From NCBI RefSeq assembly GCF_021532375.1, contig NZ_JAKGAP010000023.1, forward strand, positions 1 through 64,000: DNA of 64,000 bases, read 5' to 3'. Both the position numbers and the translations under genes were made by a program. This DNA is from Paenibacillus alkaliterrae. Lineage in GTDB: Bacteria > Bacillota > Bacilli > Paenibacillales > Paenibacillaceae. A model generated the notes under the pieces. It worked only from the letters and a program-made list of their open reading frames with translations. It did not search any database and was not told the DNA's origin. Position 1 is the first letter of the stretch. Every line of letters begins with the position of its first letter. This document shows positions 49,596 through 58,953 of this stretch, in pieces.

Positions 49596-51353
49596 TTACG
49601 TTTTTACGGATAAAGGTGTTTCCGCGCCTTTTTGCAGCTGATACATTTTAAAATACCGGCCGCCCAGCGCCATCAGCGTTTCGTGATTGCCCCGCTCGAC
49701 AATTTCGCCGCGGTGGAGCACGAGAATTTGGTCAGCCTCGCGAATCGTAGACAGCCTATGCGCGATAACAAGCGTCGTCCGCCCTTTGCTGACCACACGC
49801 AGCGCTTCCTGGATAAGGCCTTCCGTCTCACTGTCTATACTCGCCGTAGCTTCATCCAAAATAAGAATCGACGGATCAAACGCCAATGCCCTCGCGAACG
49901 AAATAAGCTGCCGCTGACCGGAGGACAGCGTACTCCCGCGCTCGACCACCTGCTCATCATAGCCGCCCGGCAGCTGTTCGATGAACGAAGCCGCTCCTAC
50001 GTCCTGCAGCGCCTTTTTCACACGTTCTATTGAAATGTCCTTGTTATACAGGCTTACATTGAATTTAATATCGCCGGCAAATAAATACGGGTCCTGCAGC
50101 ACGATGCCCATATGCTTGCGCAGCGCTTGCTTCGAAAAAGCTGATATATCGGCTCCGTCGATCGTGATCACACCTTGGTCAGGCTCGTAAAAGCCCAGCA
50201 ACAGGTTCATGATAGAGCTCTTTCCCGAGCCGGTATGGCCGACCAAAGCGATCGTTTCCCCGCGGCGCGCTTCGAACGAAATCCCTTTCAGCACGGGCTC
50301 CCCCGTTTTGTAGGCAAAGGTGACGTTATCGAATTTCACGACACCCTCCGGACGCGCGACGCGGTCCGCATCAACGACCTCCGTACCCTCCATATCCAAT
50401 ATAGCGAATACCTTTTCGGCGGATACAAACGCCCTTTGCGCATTCGTCAGCTGATCAAAAATCCCGATAATCGGATGAAAGATTCGTCCCAAATAATCGA
50501 TAAAGGCGTAAAACACACCGAATAGTATAGCATCCTCCAGCGACGCCCGGCCAAAATACCAAATGACCAGCGCGGTTACGAGACTGCCGACCGTCCCTAC
50601 GATGTTGCGGGAGGACAATGAAAATACTCTGAACTGCTTAATTTGATTCACGTACCGCTCCTCATTCATCACCTCAAACTCATCCAGCGTCACTTTCTCC
50701 CTGCGGAAGGCTTGAATAATGGGCATGACGGCGATCGATTCATTTATCATCGCGTTCATGTCGCTTAAGCGAGCTCGCATGACCGCGATGTATCCCTTGG
50801 AATATTTTAGATGAACATACATAATGAGCGCGAACAGCGGCGGCAGCAGCAAGCAAAACAACGCGAGCCGCATATCTAATATAAATAATGCCGTGTATAT
50901 CCCGATAAGCTGCACGAAGCTCACCACGAACGTAGCCATAAAGCTCATGAATAAATCGCGGACCGCTTCCGTATCATTCGCTATTCGGGATACGATTTGG
51001 CCAATCGGCGTGTTGTCAAAATATCGAAGCGGAATTCGCTGAATATGCCGCATTAAATCCATGCGCATATTTTTTATAATTTGAAGCGCCGTCGATTGCA
51101 GCAAATAGGATTGCGTAAAGTTTCCTATGCTTGCAACAAGCAGCAGTCCCAAATAAAGCGCAAGCAGCCCGAGGACAGGACCCAAATCGCCCGTTTCAGC
51201 CGACAAATGCTTATCGATAATCGTTTTGATAATAAAAGGTCCGCCCAGCTCGGCGCCTACCGCACAGCAAAGAATGAGTAATGCGCCTGATATTCTATAT
51301 TTATAGACGAGAGCGTATGCGAATAGTCTTCTCGCCGTCGATTGCTTTGGCAT
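49596..51353 (-). CDS. Heterodimeric ABC exporter half, YheH-like
   Basis: 585 residues: six-helix exporter domain (about 15-310) and a nucleotide-binding domain with Walker A GHTGSGKSS, signature LSSGQRQL, Walker B ILILDEATASID with the catalytic Glu, and H-loop AHRLST. It forms a heterodimer with the YheI-like protein encoded 12 bases upstream. Relatives (YheI/YheH, BmrCD) export drugs and are tied to sporulation in B. subtilis. Here the signature has S where G is usual (LSSGQ), so this half contributes the normal Walker B to one of the two composite sites. Confidence 0.9.
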   Translation of the reverse strand: MPKQSTARRLFAYALVYKYRISGALLILCCAVGAELGGPFIIKTIIDKHLSAETGDLGPVLGLLALYLGLLLVASIGNFTQSYLLQSTALQIIKNMRMDLMRHIQRIPLRYFDNTPIGQIVSRIANDTEAVRDLFMSFMATFVVSFVQLIGIYTALFILDMRLALFCLLLPPLFALIMYVHLKYSKGYIAVMRARLSDMNAMINESIAVMPIIQAFRREKVTLDEFEVMNEERYVNQIKQFRVFSLSSRNIVGTVGSLVTALVIWYFGRASLEDAILFGVFYAFIDYLGRIFHPIIGIFDQLTNAQRAFVSAEKVFAILDMEGTEVVDADRVARPEGVVKFDNVTFAYKTGEPVLKGISFEARRGETIALVGHTGSGKSSIMNLLLGFYEPDQGVITIDGADISAFSKQALRKHMGIVLQDPYLFAGDIKFNVSLYNKDISIERVKKALQDVGAASFIEQLPGGYDEQVVERGSTLSSGQRQLISFARALAFDPSILILDEATASIDSETEGLIQEALRVVSKGRTTLVIAHRLSTIREADQILVLHRGEIVERGNHETLMALGGRYFKMYQLQKGAETPLSVKT

Positions 51354-51365
51354 CGTTGCTCCTCC

Positions 51366-53108
51366 TTATTCTTCCAAGCTGGCTTCCATCTGCTGCCGTT
51401 CCCACTGCGCCTTATACCAGCCGCCGAACAGCATAAGCTCATCATGGGTACCTTCTTCGATCACCCTTCCTTCGCTGAGCACAATAATCCAATCCGCATG
51501 GCTGACCGCGGAGAGCCGATGTGTCGTAATAAAGGTCGTCTTGCCCTCGCGCTCCAGACGAATATGATGAAGAATGCGGCTCTCAGTCCGCGCATCGACT
51601 GCTGATAACGAATCGTCAAGCAGCAAAATTTCCGAGTCCATGAGCAGCGCCCGCGCAATGGCCAGCCTCTGTTTCTGCCCGCCGGACAGCATGACGCCAT
51701 TTTCGCCCACGACCGTCTCCAGCCCTTCGGGCATCTGTGCGATATCATCGGTAAAGGAAGCCATCTGGACCGCGCGGGCGATTTCCTCAGGCGAAGCATT
51801 CGGCTTGCCAAGCGCGATATTGTCGCGGATCGACTTGGACAGCAGCAGATGCTCCTGCGGCACATAGGCAACCCAGCGCTTCATTTGCTCCAGCGCAATA
51901 TTCTCCACAGGAACGCCTGCGATCATCAGCCTCTCCTGCTCAACCGGATATTGACGAAGCAGCTGCTTCAACAGCGTGCTCTTCCCGCTTCCCGTTTTGC
52001 CTACGACGCCTAGCGTCTGCCCCCGCTGAAGCTGGAACGACACGTTATCAAGACTAGGCTGACTTGCCGCAGGGTAGGTGAACGTCAGCTTCTTCATTTC
52101 GATATGCGTCGGCACCTCCACCTTAATCGGCTTAGCCGCATCCTGCAAATCCGGCTTTTGCTCCCAAGCCGCATCCAGGCGGTCCGCCGAGGCGCTGCCG
52201 CGCTGCAGCACATTTATGAACTCGCCGAAGGAAATCATCGGCCAGATCAGCATGCCCAAATAGATATTGAACGATATAAGCTGTCCCAGCGATATTTCAT
52301 CTAGAAAAACAAGATAAGAGCCATATCCAATGCCGATCGAATAGCTCACGCCGACAATGAGCGAAATGGTTGGCTGAAACAGCGCATTCAGTATCGATAC
52401 ACGCTTATTTTTATTCATGACTTCCGAGGTCACCTGATCAAATGCAGTCAAATCATTCGTTTCCTGCACATAGGACCGAATAACCCGAATGCCGGAAATT
52501 GACTCCAGCGCATGGTCATTCATTTTCCCGAAGGAGGCCTGCGCATCGAGAAAGCGGGTCCTCACCTTCTTGCCCAGCTTGCTTATGACAACGGCGAGAA
52601 GAGGAAGCGGAATTAATGCCCCGAGCATGAGCTTATAGCTGACCAAGGAAACCATCATGATGACGACGACCGAGGCGCCGACAAGCGTGTTGACTAGTGT
52701 CATTACGCCGTAGCCTGCCGTTTGGCCAATGGCCAGTATGTCGTTCGTAGCTAAAGCCATCAATTGCCCCGTGCTGTTGCGCTGAAAAAAAGCCGGCGTC
52801 ATCCTCGTCAAATGCACAAGCAGCCGGCCTCTCAGCACCTTCTCGATCAGAGCCGAGTTTCCGAACAACGTCGTAATCCATAGGTAGACCATCATATACA
52901 GAAGCAGCGCAAGCCCAATTAGCAGCAGAACTGTTTGCGTCAATCCGGCTTCCGTCAACTGGCCTTTTTGAATTTGATCGACCGTCTTCCCGATTAAGTT
53001 CGGCGGTATCGTCGTCAGCAGGCTGACGAGCGCCATAATTCCGATCGCAATCGCATAGCTTCCCCATCTATCCTTGAAAAACCATCTCAAACGCGTTACA
53101 AAAGACAT
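51366..53108 (-). CDS. Heterodimeric ABC exporter half, YheI-like, with non-catalytic Walker B
   Basis: 580 residues: six-helix exporter domain and a nucleotide-binding domain with Walker A GKTGSGKST and a standard signature LSGGQKQR. Walker B reads ILLLDDSLSAVD, with Asp in place of the catalytic Glu, as in BmrC and TM287, which marks the degenerate site of asymmetric exporters. The order YheI then YheH matches B. subtilis. ATG at 53108 has GAGGGG 4-5 bases upstream. Confidence 0.9.
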   Translation of the reverse strand: MSFVTRLRWFFKDRWGSYAIAIGIMALVSLLTTIPPNLIGKTVDQIQKGQLTEAGLTQTVLLLIGLALLLYMMVYLWITTLFGNSALIEKVLRGRLLVHLTRMTPAFFQRNSTGQLMALATNDILAIGQTAGYGVMTLVNTLVGASVVVIMMVSLVSYKLMLGALIPLPLLAVVISKLGKKVRTRFLDAQASFGKMNDHALESISGIRVIRSYVQETNDLTAFDQVTSEVMNKNKRVSILNALFQPTISLIVGVSYSIGIGYGSYLVFLDEISLGQLISFNIYLGMLIWPMISFGEFINVLQRGSASADRLDAAWEQKPDLQDAAKPIKVEVPTHIEMKKLTFTYPAASQPSLDNVSFQLQRGQTLGVVGKTGSGKSTLLKQLLRQYPVEQERLMIAGVPVENIALEQMKRWVAYVPQEHLLLSKSIRDNIALGKPNASPEEIARAVQMASFTDDIAQMPEGLETVVGENGVMLSGGQKQRLAIARALLMDSEILLLDDSLSAVDARTESRILHHIRLEREGKTTFITTHRLSAVSHADWIIVLSEGRVIEEGTHDELMLFGGWYKAQWERQQMEASLEE

Positions 53109-53388
53109 TTTCTCCCCTCATCCCCTTGCCCGGCCCTCTTGCTTGCAGCTCATCGGCATTATCGCTTTCAGCCGTATGAATCCGACTTCTTTGGGCATGT
53201 TTTCCAGTACAAGTATATCAACTAATTCGCTCTCAAGCGAGATGCAGCGAGCAAAAATTTAAATGACTTTATTATGATTTACGGCGGTTTGTATAGTTGT
53301 CTTTCAAGGTTGGAATGGTACGATATATCCGCTAATCTGGGGTTTTTGAAGTAAAAGCGTCTGTCTATAAGGGGAAAATATGAAAAGA
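53109..53388. other. Intergenic promoter region of the exporter operon
   Basis: 280 bases with AT-rich stretches but no recognisable gene. It should hold the exporter promoter and perhaps the end of the TnpB relic. Confidence 0.4.
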
Positions 53389-53408
53389 CCCATGCTTATG
53401 AGCATGGG
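53389..53408. repeat. Hairpin at the end of the IS200/IS605 relic
   Basis: CCCATGCT-TATG-AGCATGGG, followed by a second small hairpin ATGCG/CGCAT around 53428-53445. Subterminal imperfect hairpins of this type mark the right ends of IS200/IS605-family elements. There is no U run. Confidence 0.5.
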
Positions 53409-53464
53409 CCTCTCACAGACCTACACATGCGGTTCGTCGCATATGGTTTCAATTCAGCAATGGA

Positions 53465-53785
53465 TTAGGCTATCCCCGTAGTCCCTACGGTTAGAAGCCT
53501 GATGGCTTCGTTTCTCAGATTGATGCTTGCGTTCAGATCTCGATGGTGATGACTGCCGCAGCTTGGGCATTCCCAGCATTTAGAATTCTTTCCTCGACCG
53601 CACGACTTAAATAACTCGCCTTTCCACTCATTTGAAGGCAATTGACCGCTTTGCTTCATTTCTTCGACAATGTGCCAATAAGCATCCTTTTCTAGCTGCT
53701 TGGCCAACAAAAAATTAAACACAAATCGAGTGCAGCCTATCGTTTTGTTCATAAGTATTGCTTGTTCTATCATTCTATCCATAGG
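53465..53785 (-). mobile_element. TnpB (IS200/IS605 OrfB) relic
   Basis: A single open frame joins the N-terminal TnpB segment (EQAILMNKTIGCTRFVFNF) directly to the C-terminal zinc finger and RuvC-III end (CWECPSCGSHHHRDLNASIN). About 230 residues, including the first two RuvC acidic motifs, are deleted and one finger Cys/Asp position is His. It is not a functional nuclease or transposase accessory. It abuts the stop codon of the glycosidase gene, whose last codons (YPT) resemble the YPT of TnpB N-termini. Confidence 0.75.
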
Positions 53786-55427
53786 TCGGATACACGATGC
53801 CGATATCATGCAGCTGTTCAAAAGAGCCGTTGACAAAACGAAGCTGCTCATTGCCTTTCACCGTAAATGCCAGCTCCTTACCCTCATAGAGCAGCTTGCC
53901 CGACACCGTACGCACGCTCATTCCAACTATACCTGTGAGACCCCCCTTACGGTCCGTAATGACACGAATGCCGTTTGGAAAGCGCATATGTTCGTATCCA
54001 TCGCGATAAATAATCGATTCTTCACGCGTATTGATCAGCTCGAACAAAATCTCGTCGACCGTACGTCCGTATGCTGTCTCTCCAGCTATTTCCTCGCCAT
54101 GATCCATCGCATACGGCAGCAGACCTGTGAACCAAAGCGTCTCCTCCGGCGTAGGCAAAATGCCGCACAAACGCTCCACAAAGTCAAGCACGCATAAAAT
54201 TGCCGGCGAGTAGGTTTCCGTAAACCCCTCCTCCCCCGTCCAAGGGCTGAGAGCCTGTGCGAAGCGCGTCATCTTTGCCATAGCCGACACTAACGGATAC
54301 ATGACCCATGTAAGCTCCACATACCGTTGATGCTTCTCGAATGCATGCGCCGTACGGATCATGCTTAAGAAATTAGACGAACCTCCCCAGCTGTTATAGC
54401 TGGAGAAGGGATCGAATCGAGGATCATCCATAGCCAGCGAAGTGAACGGATATTTGGCGAAAAACTTTCTTGTATTCAACAAATAACGCTTCAGCACCGT
54501 GTCAAAAAATGAACGGTCACCAACCTCGCAGGCCATCACCCGCAGCAGCACATCCGACTGTACGCGTACCAGCTCGTTATTCCTGTCGCGATCGTAGAAA
54601 AAATGTTCCTCTTCGTCAAAGCAATACTCGAACAGACTAGAAAGCGATGCCTCTGCCTTCTCGCGCCATCCTTTGGCAGGAAGACCGAGCTCCTCGGCCA
54701 TAGCTGCAAGGTACATTCTTTGACAATAGACGTTGGCCGTCAAATCAGGAGCCAGAAAAGGCAGGACCGGCGAATCCAGATTATACTGCGTTGCATCATC
54801 CAGATGCGGCGTATCGGGCACATGCCAGAATCTAGGAGAGAGATCATGTCCGGTATCGAACGTGCTGAACGCTTCGACACAGCCCGTTCCACGGGTATCG
54901 CGGTAAGTCATCAGCCACTCATCGTAACGCGCCATCGCATCGTACATCGTTTGCAGAAATTCCTTGCTTCGGCCGTGCAGACTATAATGATTCCAGACAC
55001 AGCGGGCAAGCGGCGTAACAAGCTGAATTTGCCGGAAAGACGGCCCATGCTCTGTCACTTTATAAGGGAGCATACCGTCCTCCCTCTGATAGACGGCAAA
55101 GGAACGATATGTCGTTTCCGATACGGAAGGAATAAATCGGGACAGCAGCTCTGCGTTGATCGTGCCCGTACTCTCCAGCCAGCAGCCCAAATACACACCG
55201 CCCTCATGCAGAATAGGCTCCGGATTTTCCCCGGTAGGCACAATGCAGTCCAGCAGCTTGCGCATCGCCTCATCATACACGCTCTCCAACCGGCCTTGGG
55301 TTGCGGCAAATCTTACACCGGATTGCTTCCATTCCTTGATAACAGCATAATCAGAACCTTTTTTCCCTTGGCCGAACTTCTGCTCAATCGATATTCCCCT
55401 CAGGCGCTTCAGCAATGCCTCGCTCAT
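53775..55427 (-). CDS. (alpha/alpha)6-barrel glycosidase, MGH1-like
   Basis: 550 residues, cytoplasmic (no signal). It belongs to the helical-barrel glycosidases related to GH63/GH37; segments such as QREDGMLPYKVTEHGPSFRQ, FSTFDTGHDLSPRFWHVPD and SSYNSWGGSSNFLSMI are typical. A beta-sandwich ends the protein. The substrate probably is an oligosaccharide imported by the ABC transporter encoded upstream. ATG at 55427 has AAGGGTGG 8 bases upstream, preferred over GTG at 55439. Its C-terminus touches the TnpB relic, so the last few residues may not be native. Confidence 0.75.
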   Translation of the reverse strand: MSEALLKRLRGISIEQKFGQGKKGSDYAVIKEWKQSGVRFAATQGRLESVYDEAMRKLLDCIVPTGENPEPILHEGGVYLGCWLESTGTINAELLSRFIPSVSETTYRSFAVYQREDGMLPYKVTEHGPSFRQIQLVTPLARCVWNHYSLHGRSKEFLQTMYDAMARYDEWLMTYRDTRGTGCVEAFSTFDTGHDLSPRFWHVPDTPHLDDATQYNLDSPVLPFLAPDLTANVYCQRMYLAAMAEELGLPAKGWREKAEASLSSLFEYCFDEEEHFFYDRDRNNELVRVQSDVLLRVMACEVGDRSFFDTVLKRYLLNTRKFFAKYPFTSLAMDDPRFDPFSSYNSWGGSSNFLSMIRTAHAFEKHQRYVELTWVMYPLVSAMAKMTRFAQALSPWTGEEGFTETYSPAILCVLDFVERLCGILPTPEETLWFTGLLPYAMDHGEEIAGETAYGRTVDEILFELINTREESIIYRDGYEHMRFPNGIRVITDRKGGLTGIVGMSVRTVSGKLLYEGKELAFTVKGNEQLRFVNGSFEQLHDIGIVYPTYG

Positions 55428-55536
55428 TCGTCTAACCACCCTTTCTTTTTGAGTCGGTCATTCTATTATCGTTCCATTCTGTGCCAATCATGGAAACAGA
55501 CTGCCTTGCGGCAGCCTGTTCATCAACAGATTCGGC

Positions 55537-56877
55537 TTATTGATTGCTCTCGAATATTTTAAGCGTACCGCTATAAAAATCCGTTACCGCTTGCTCCACT
55601 GTTTTGCGGCCAAATCCGATTTCCTGAACACTGGTTTCAGCGAGCTTGGAAAATTCAGCGAATCCCGGAGGATTGTAGCTGACCGCGAACGGCTCGGTTA
55701 TCGTCGCTTTGGATACGCGGCTAGTATAATCGTATACGATCTGATCTACTTCGCTTGCTTCTCCTTCAAGTACAGCCCTGTTCTTGGAGGTGACCGGAAC
55801 ACCCCGATCGTTACCTAAAACTTTCGCTGCTTCGGGATCATTAATAAAGAAGTTAATCAGCATTGCAACCTCCTTCGGGTGCTGCGTCTTTGCATAACCC
55901 GAAAGTCCCTGACTCGATTCGAATACAACTCCCGTGCCCTTCGGACCCCGTGGCAGCTGCACCATTGTGAGCGGATCCTCCGTCAGACTTTGATGCGCCG
56001 CGAGCTGATTTGACGGGATGAGGCTCATAGCAACTTTGCCCGTTACGATCAGCGATTTACTTGGATCGCTCGGCGGATTCGATACCGCAAGCTCTGGAGT
56101 GACAACGCCGCCGGAAGTCGTCATTTCTTCCCATTGTTTGAACCATCTAAGCGCGTCCGCTTCTTCGAAGCCGGGTTTGCCCTCCGCTATGTTATAAAGC
56201 TGCTTACCGTTCTGTTTCAAGCCAATATCCATTCCGTCTACCGTGAAATTGTAAGTGCCGTACACACCGTTACCCAGCTTGTCTGCAATTTCCTTGCTGA
56301 TTCGAGCATAATCCTCCCAGTTCCAGCCGTCCTGCGGCACAGGAATGCCGGCCTGCTCGAACAGCTTTTGATTCAGGACAATACCCCTTGCGTTGGCACC
56401 CGCCGAGATGTGCAGCAGCTTGCCGCCTAGTGTGCCGTATTGAATCATTGACTTATCCATATCTGACAGATCTAACTCATTGCCTACATACGGATCAAGT
56501 TCAAGCAGGACGCCCTTGTTCGCATAGTCGACCACATTGCCGCCGAGGAAGAAAATATCGGCAGCTGTTCCGGAAGCCAGCTGAGTGTTCAGCTTATCAA
56601 AATAACCCGTTGCCGGTGCGAATTCACCTAAAATTTTAATGTGCGGATATTTCTTCTGGAACAGCTCGAGCACCTGATTTGTCCGGTCTGCCCGCTTTTG
56701 GTCACCCCACCACATAACGCGCAGCTCAACCTGCTCCTGCCCGCCGTTTTCTTCCCCGACCTGGGAGCCGCTGTTGCTGCCGCCCGAGTTCGTCTCTCCT
56801 GCGCTTGTGCCTCCGCCGCAAGCCGTAACGACCATCATCAAAACCGCTAATAGAAAAATCAATATACGTTGCTTCAT
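55537..56877 (-). CDS. Extracellular solute-binding lipoprotein (TCS operon 2)
   Basis: 446 residues: signal peptide with lipobox VVTAC near 20, Gly/Ser/Asn linker (about 22-45), then an SBP_bac_1 fold beginning VELRVMWWGDQKRADRTNQV. It contains the usual LYNIAEGKPGF and GLSGYAKTQHPK loops. GGGGGT lies 7 bases before ATG at 56877; the frame start at 56892 has none. It is followed by the MGH1-like gene and preceded by the permeases. Confidence 0.92.
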   Translation of the reverse strand: MKQRILIFLLAVLMMVVTACGGGTSAGETNSGGSNSGSQVGEENGGQEQVELRVMWWGDQKRADRTNQVLELFQKKYPHIKILGEFAPATGYFDKLNTQLASGTAADIFFLGGNVVDYANKGVLLELDPYVGNELDLSDMDKSMIQYGTLGGKLLHISAGANARGIVLNQKLFEQAGIPVPQDGWNWEDYARISKEIADKLGNGVYGTYNFTVDGMDIGLKQNGKQLYNIAEGKPGFEEADALRWFKQWEEMTTSGGVVTPELAVSNPPSDPSKSLIVTGKVAMSLIPSNQLAAHQSLTEDPLTMVQLPRGPKGTGVVFESSQGLSGYAKTQHPKEVAMLINFFINDPEAAKVLGNDRGVPVTSKNRAVLEGEASEVDQIVYDYTSRVSKATITEPFAVSYNPPGFAEFSKLAETSVQEIGFGRKTVEQAVTDFYSGTLKIFESNQ

Positions 56878-56898
56878 CCCAATTACCCCCAATTGATA

Positions 56899-56918
56899 TA
56901 TTGTGAACCGCTTACATT
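56899..56918 (-). promoter_or_regulatory. cre-like sequence before the binding-protein gene
   Basis: On the minus strand TGTAAGCGGTTCA has a full TGTAAGCG left half but a shortened right half. It is close to TGTAAACGCTTCA before the array's first gene. This placement suggests shared carbon control, or a LacI-type site. Confidence 0.35.
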
Positions 56919-57013
56919 GTTCATCTTACTTGATAGTGTGTTCATGTAACATTTCATTATTTCGGCAGTTCATTATTAATTTTTTCGGGTAGCACTCCGT
57001 CACTTTCCCGCGT

Positions 57014-57853
57014 TTATTTCAAGCCTGTCGTCGCGATACCTTCTAGAAAATAACGCTGGAACATGAGAAATACCGCTGTAATCGGAAGGAGCGACAAGGT
57101 AGACATCGCAAGCAGCGCGCCCCAGTCGGATGAACCCGAAGGGTCGAACAATGCCCGTATGCCGAGCTGGACCGTGAACAGTCTTAAATCACTCAGATAG
57201 ATCATTTGGCTGAAAAAATCATCCCAAGTCCAAATGAACGTAAAAATAGCGGTCGTAATCAACGCTGGGACAAGCAGCGGGAGAATCATGCGGAAATAAA
57301 TTTGTTTTTGACTGCAGCCGTCAATTGTCGCACTTTCATCCAGCTCCCGCGGTATCCCCCGTATAAACTGAACCATCAGCAGGATGAAGAAAGAGTCCGT
57401 CGCCAGCCATTTCGGCAAAACAAGCGGGTAATACGTATTTATCCAGTGCAGCTCATTAAAAATTACGTATTGCGGAACAAGCGTCACATGATAAGGGAGC
57501 ATAATCGTAACCAGCATTAATGAGAACCATATCTTGCTAAATTTAAATTTCAGCCTGGCGAAGGCGAAAGCAGCCAGCGAGCAGGTTATGACATTCCCCA
57601 AAACGCTCAAAATGGAAATGATGAACGAGTTTGCGAAGAAACGACTAAACTTAATGCCTTGAAAACCTTGCCAACCGTTTACGTAGTTCTCCAGCGTGAA
57701 TGTTCTTGGCCATAGACTCGGATCCGAGAAGATAAGCTGATTCGGCTTGAAGGAGCTGCTGATCAGCCAAAGGACAGGATATATCATCAGAAGGCCCAAC
57801 AGAATAATCGGCACATGCTTAAGAGCTTGTCCATACCTTGCATTAATTACCAT
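57014..57853 (-). CDS. CUT1 ABC sugar permease, MalG type (TCS operon 2)
   Basis: 279 residues, six helices, EAA loop DESATIDGCSQKQIYFRMIL (Ala and Gly at conserved places). It ends EGIATTGLK as usual. ATG at 57853 has GGGAGG 11-12 bases upstream; TTG at 57862 is the alternative but only 3 bases from that site. It pairs with the MalF-type permease just upstream. Confidence 0.92.
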   Translation of the reverse strand: MVINARYGQALKHVPIILLGLLMIYPVLWLISSSFKPNQLIFSDPSLWPRTFTLENYVNGWQGFQGIKFSRFFANSFIISILSVLGNVITCSLAAFAFARLKFKFSKIWFSLMLVTIMLPYHVTLVPQYVIFNELHWINTYYPLVLPKWLATDSFFILLMVQFIRGIPRELDESATIDGCSQKQIYFRMILPLLVPALITTAIFTFIWTWDDFFSQMIYLSDLRLFTVQLGIRALFDPSGSSDWGALLAMSTLSLLPITAVFLMFQRYFLEGIATTGLK

Positions 57854-57862
57854 TATCCACAA

Positions 57863-58777
57863 CTACCTCCCTTCCTTATTGTCACCGTAGAACACCCAGT
57901 ACTTGGAGGTTACAAAGACGATTGCAGTGAAACCCCCAATAATTAACAGCATAATCCACGCTAACGCTGAAGCATAGCCCATATCGAAGAAGGAGAAGCC
58001 CTTCAAATATAAGTAAAGCGTGTAGAACATTGTGGCATCCAGAGGACCGCCGCGGCCGTCTCCGATAACAAATGCCGGCGTAAACGCCTGAAACGAATGG
58101 ATAATGCTCATAATTAGATTAAAGAAAATGACTGGAGATAACATAGGCAGCGTGATACTAAAAAACTGATTCCACTTCCGCGCGCCGTCCACCTGAGCCG
58201 CTTCATACAAATCAGCCGGAATTTGCTTTAGTCCTGCCAGGAAGATAACCATCGCCGAGCCGAACTGCCAGATTGATAGAGTAATGATCGTATATACGAT
58301 ATAATCCGGATGCGAAATCCAGGAAGGACCCTGAATTCCCAGCCAGGACAAAACTTTGTTAACGGCGCCTGTACTGTCAAAAATTTGCCGCCATACGATC
58401 GCAATGGCAACGCTTCCGCCAAGCAAGGAAGGGATATAATAAATCGTTCGATAAATACCCAAAGCACGTATCCCTTTATTGAGAACTACGGCTACCAGCA
58501 GCGCAAAGGCCAGTCTCAGCGGGACAGAAATGAATACATACTTAAAGGTAAGCAATAACGAGCCGCTGAACGTGCTGTCATTGGTTAATATTTGAACGTA
58601 ATTATCCAATCCGATCCAAGTCGGCGGGGAAAGCAGGTTGTATTTGGTTAATGACAAATACAATGAGCCGAGCATCGGACCGGCTGTTAAGAAGAAAAAG
58701 CCGATCAGCCACGGCAGCAAAAAGAGATATGCGGTTTGATTCTGCTCCCGGGCCAATGATCTGCGTGATGTTCCCAT
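57863..58777 (-). CDS. CUT1 ABC sugar permease, MalF type (TCS operon 2)
   Basis: 304 residues, six helices, EAA loop YEAAQVDGARKWNQFFSITL. GGAGGG lies 10 bases before ATG. A 176-base gap separates it from the response-regulator gene, long enough for its own promoter responding to that regulator. Confidence 0.92.
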   Translation of the reverse strand: MGTSRRSLAREQNQTAYLFLLPWLIGFFFLTAGPMLGSLYLSLTKYNLLSPPTWIGLDNYVQILTNDSTFSGSLLLTFKYVFISVPLRLAFALLVAVVLNKGIRALGIYRTIYYIPSLLGGSVAIAIVWRQIFDSTGAVNKVLSWLGIQGPSWISHPDYIVYTIITLSIWQFGSAMVIFLAGLKQIPADLYEAAQVDGARKWNQFFSITLPMLSPVIFFNLIMSIIHSFQAFTPAFVIGDGRGGPLDATMFYTLYLYLKGFSFFDMGYASALAWIMLLIIGGFTAIVFVTSKYWVFYGDNKEGR

Positions 58778-58953
58778 AGCAAATATCCCTCCTTATGAAT
58801 GTTGTCTGCACAAACGATCCCTATCCTGTCGGAAGCCGAGACGCACGGTATGCCGCTCATTGCCGCATGCGCCGAGCCCCTCCTGATCTGCCGCTCCTAT
58901 ATCGTTTGGTTCTTGTACACTTATCATACGCAGGATGAATGAAGGCGAAAATA

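Noticed and set aside
53389..53445. Hairpins considered as a terminator of the glycosidase operon
   Set aside because: No U run, and position at the TnpB relic fits an IS200/IS605 end better.
54603..55562. 319-codon plus-strand open frame
   Set aside because: Antisense shadow of the MGH1-like glycosidase and the spacer; Arg/His-rich product with no start signal.
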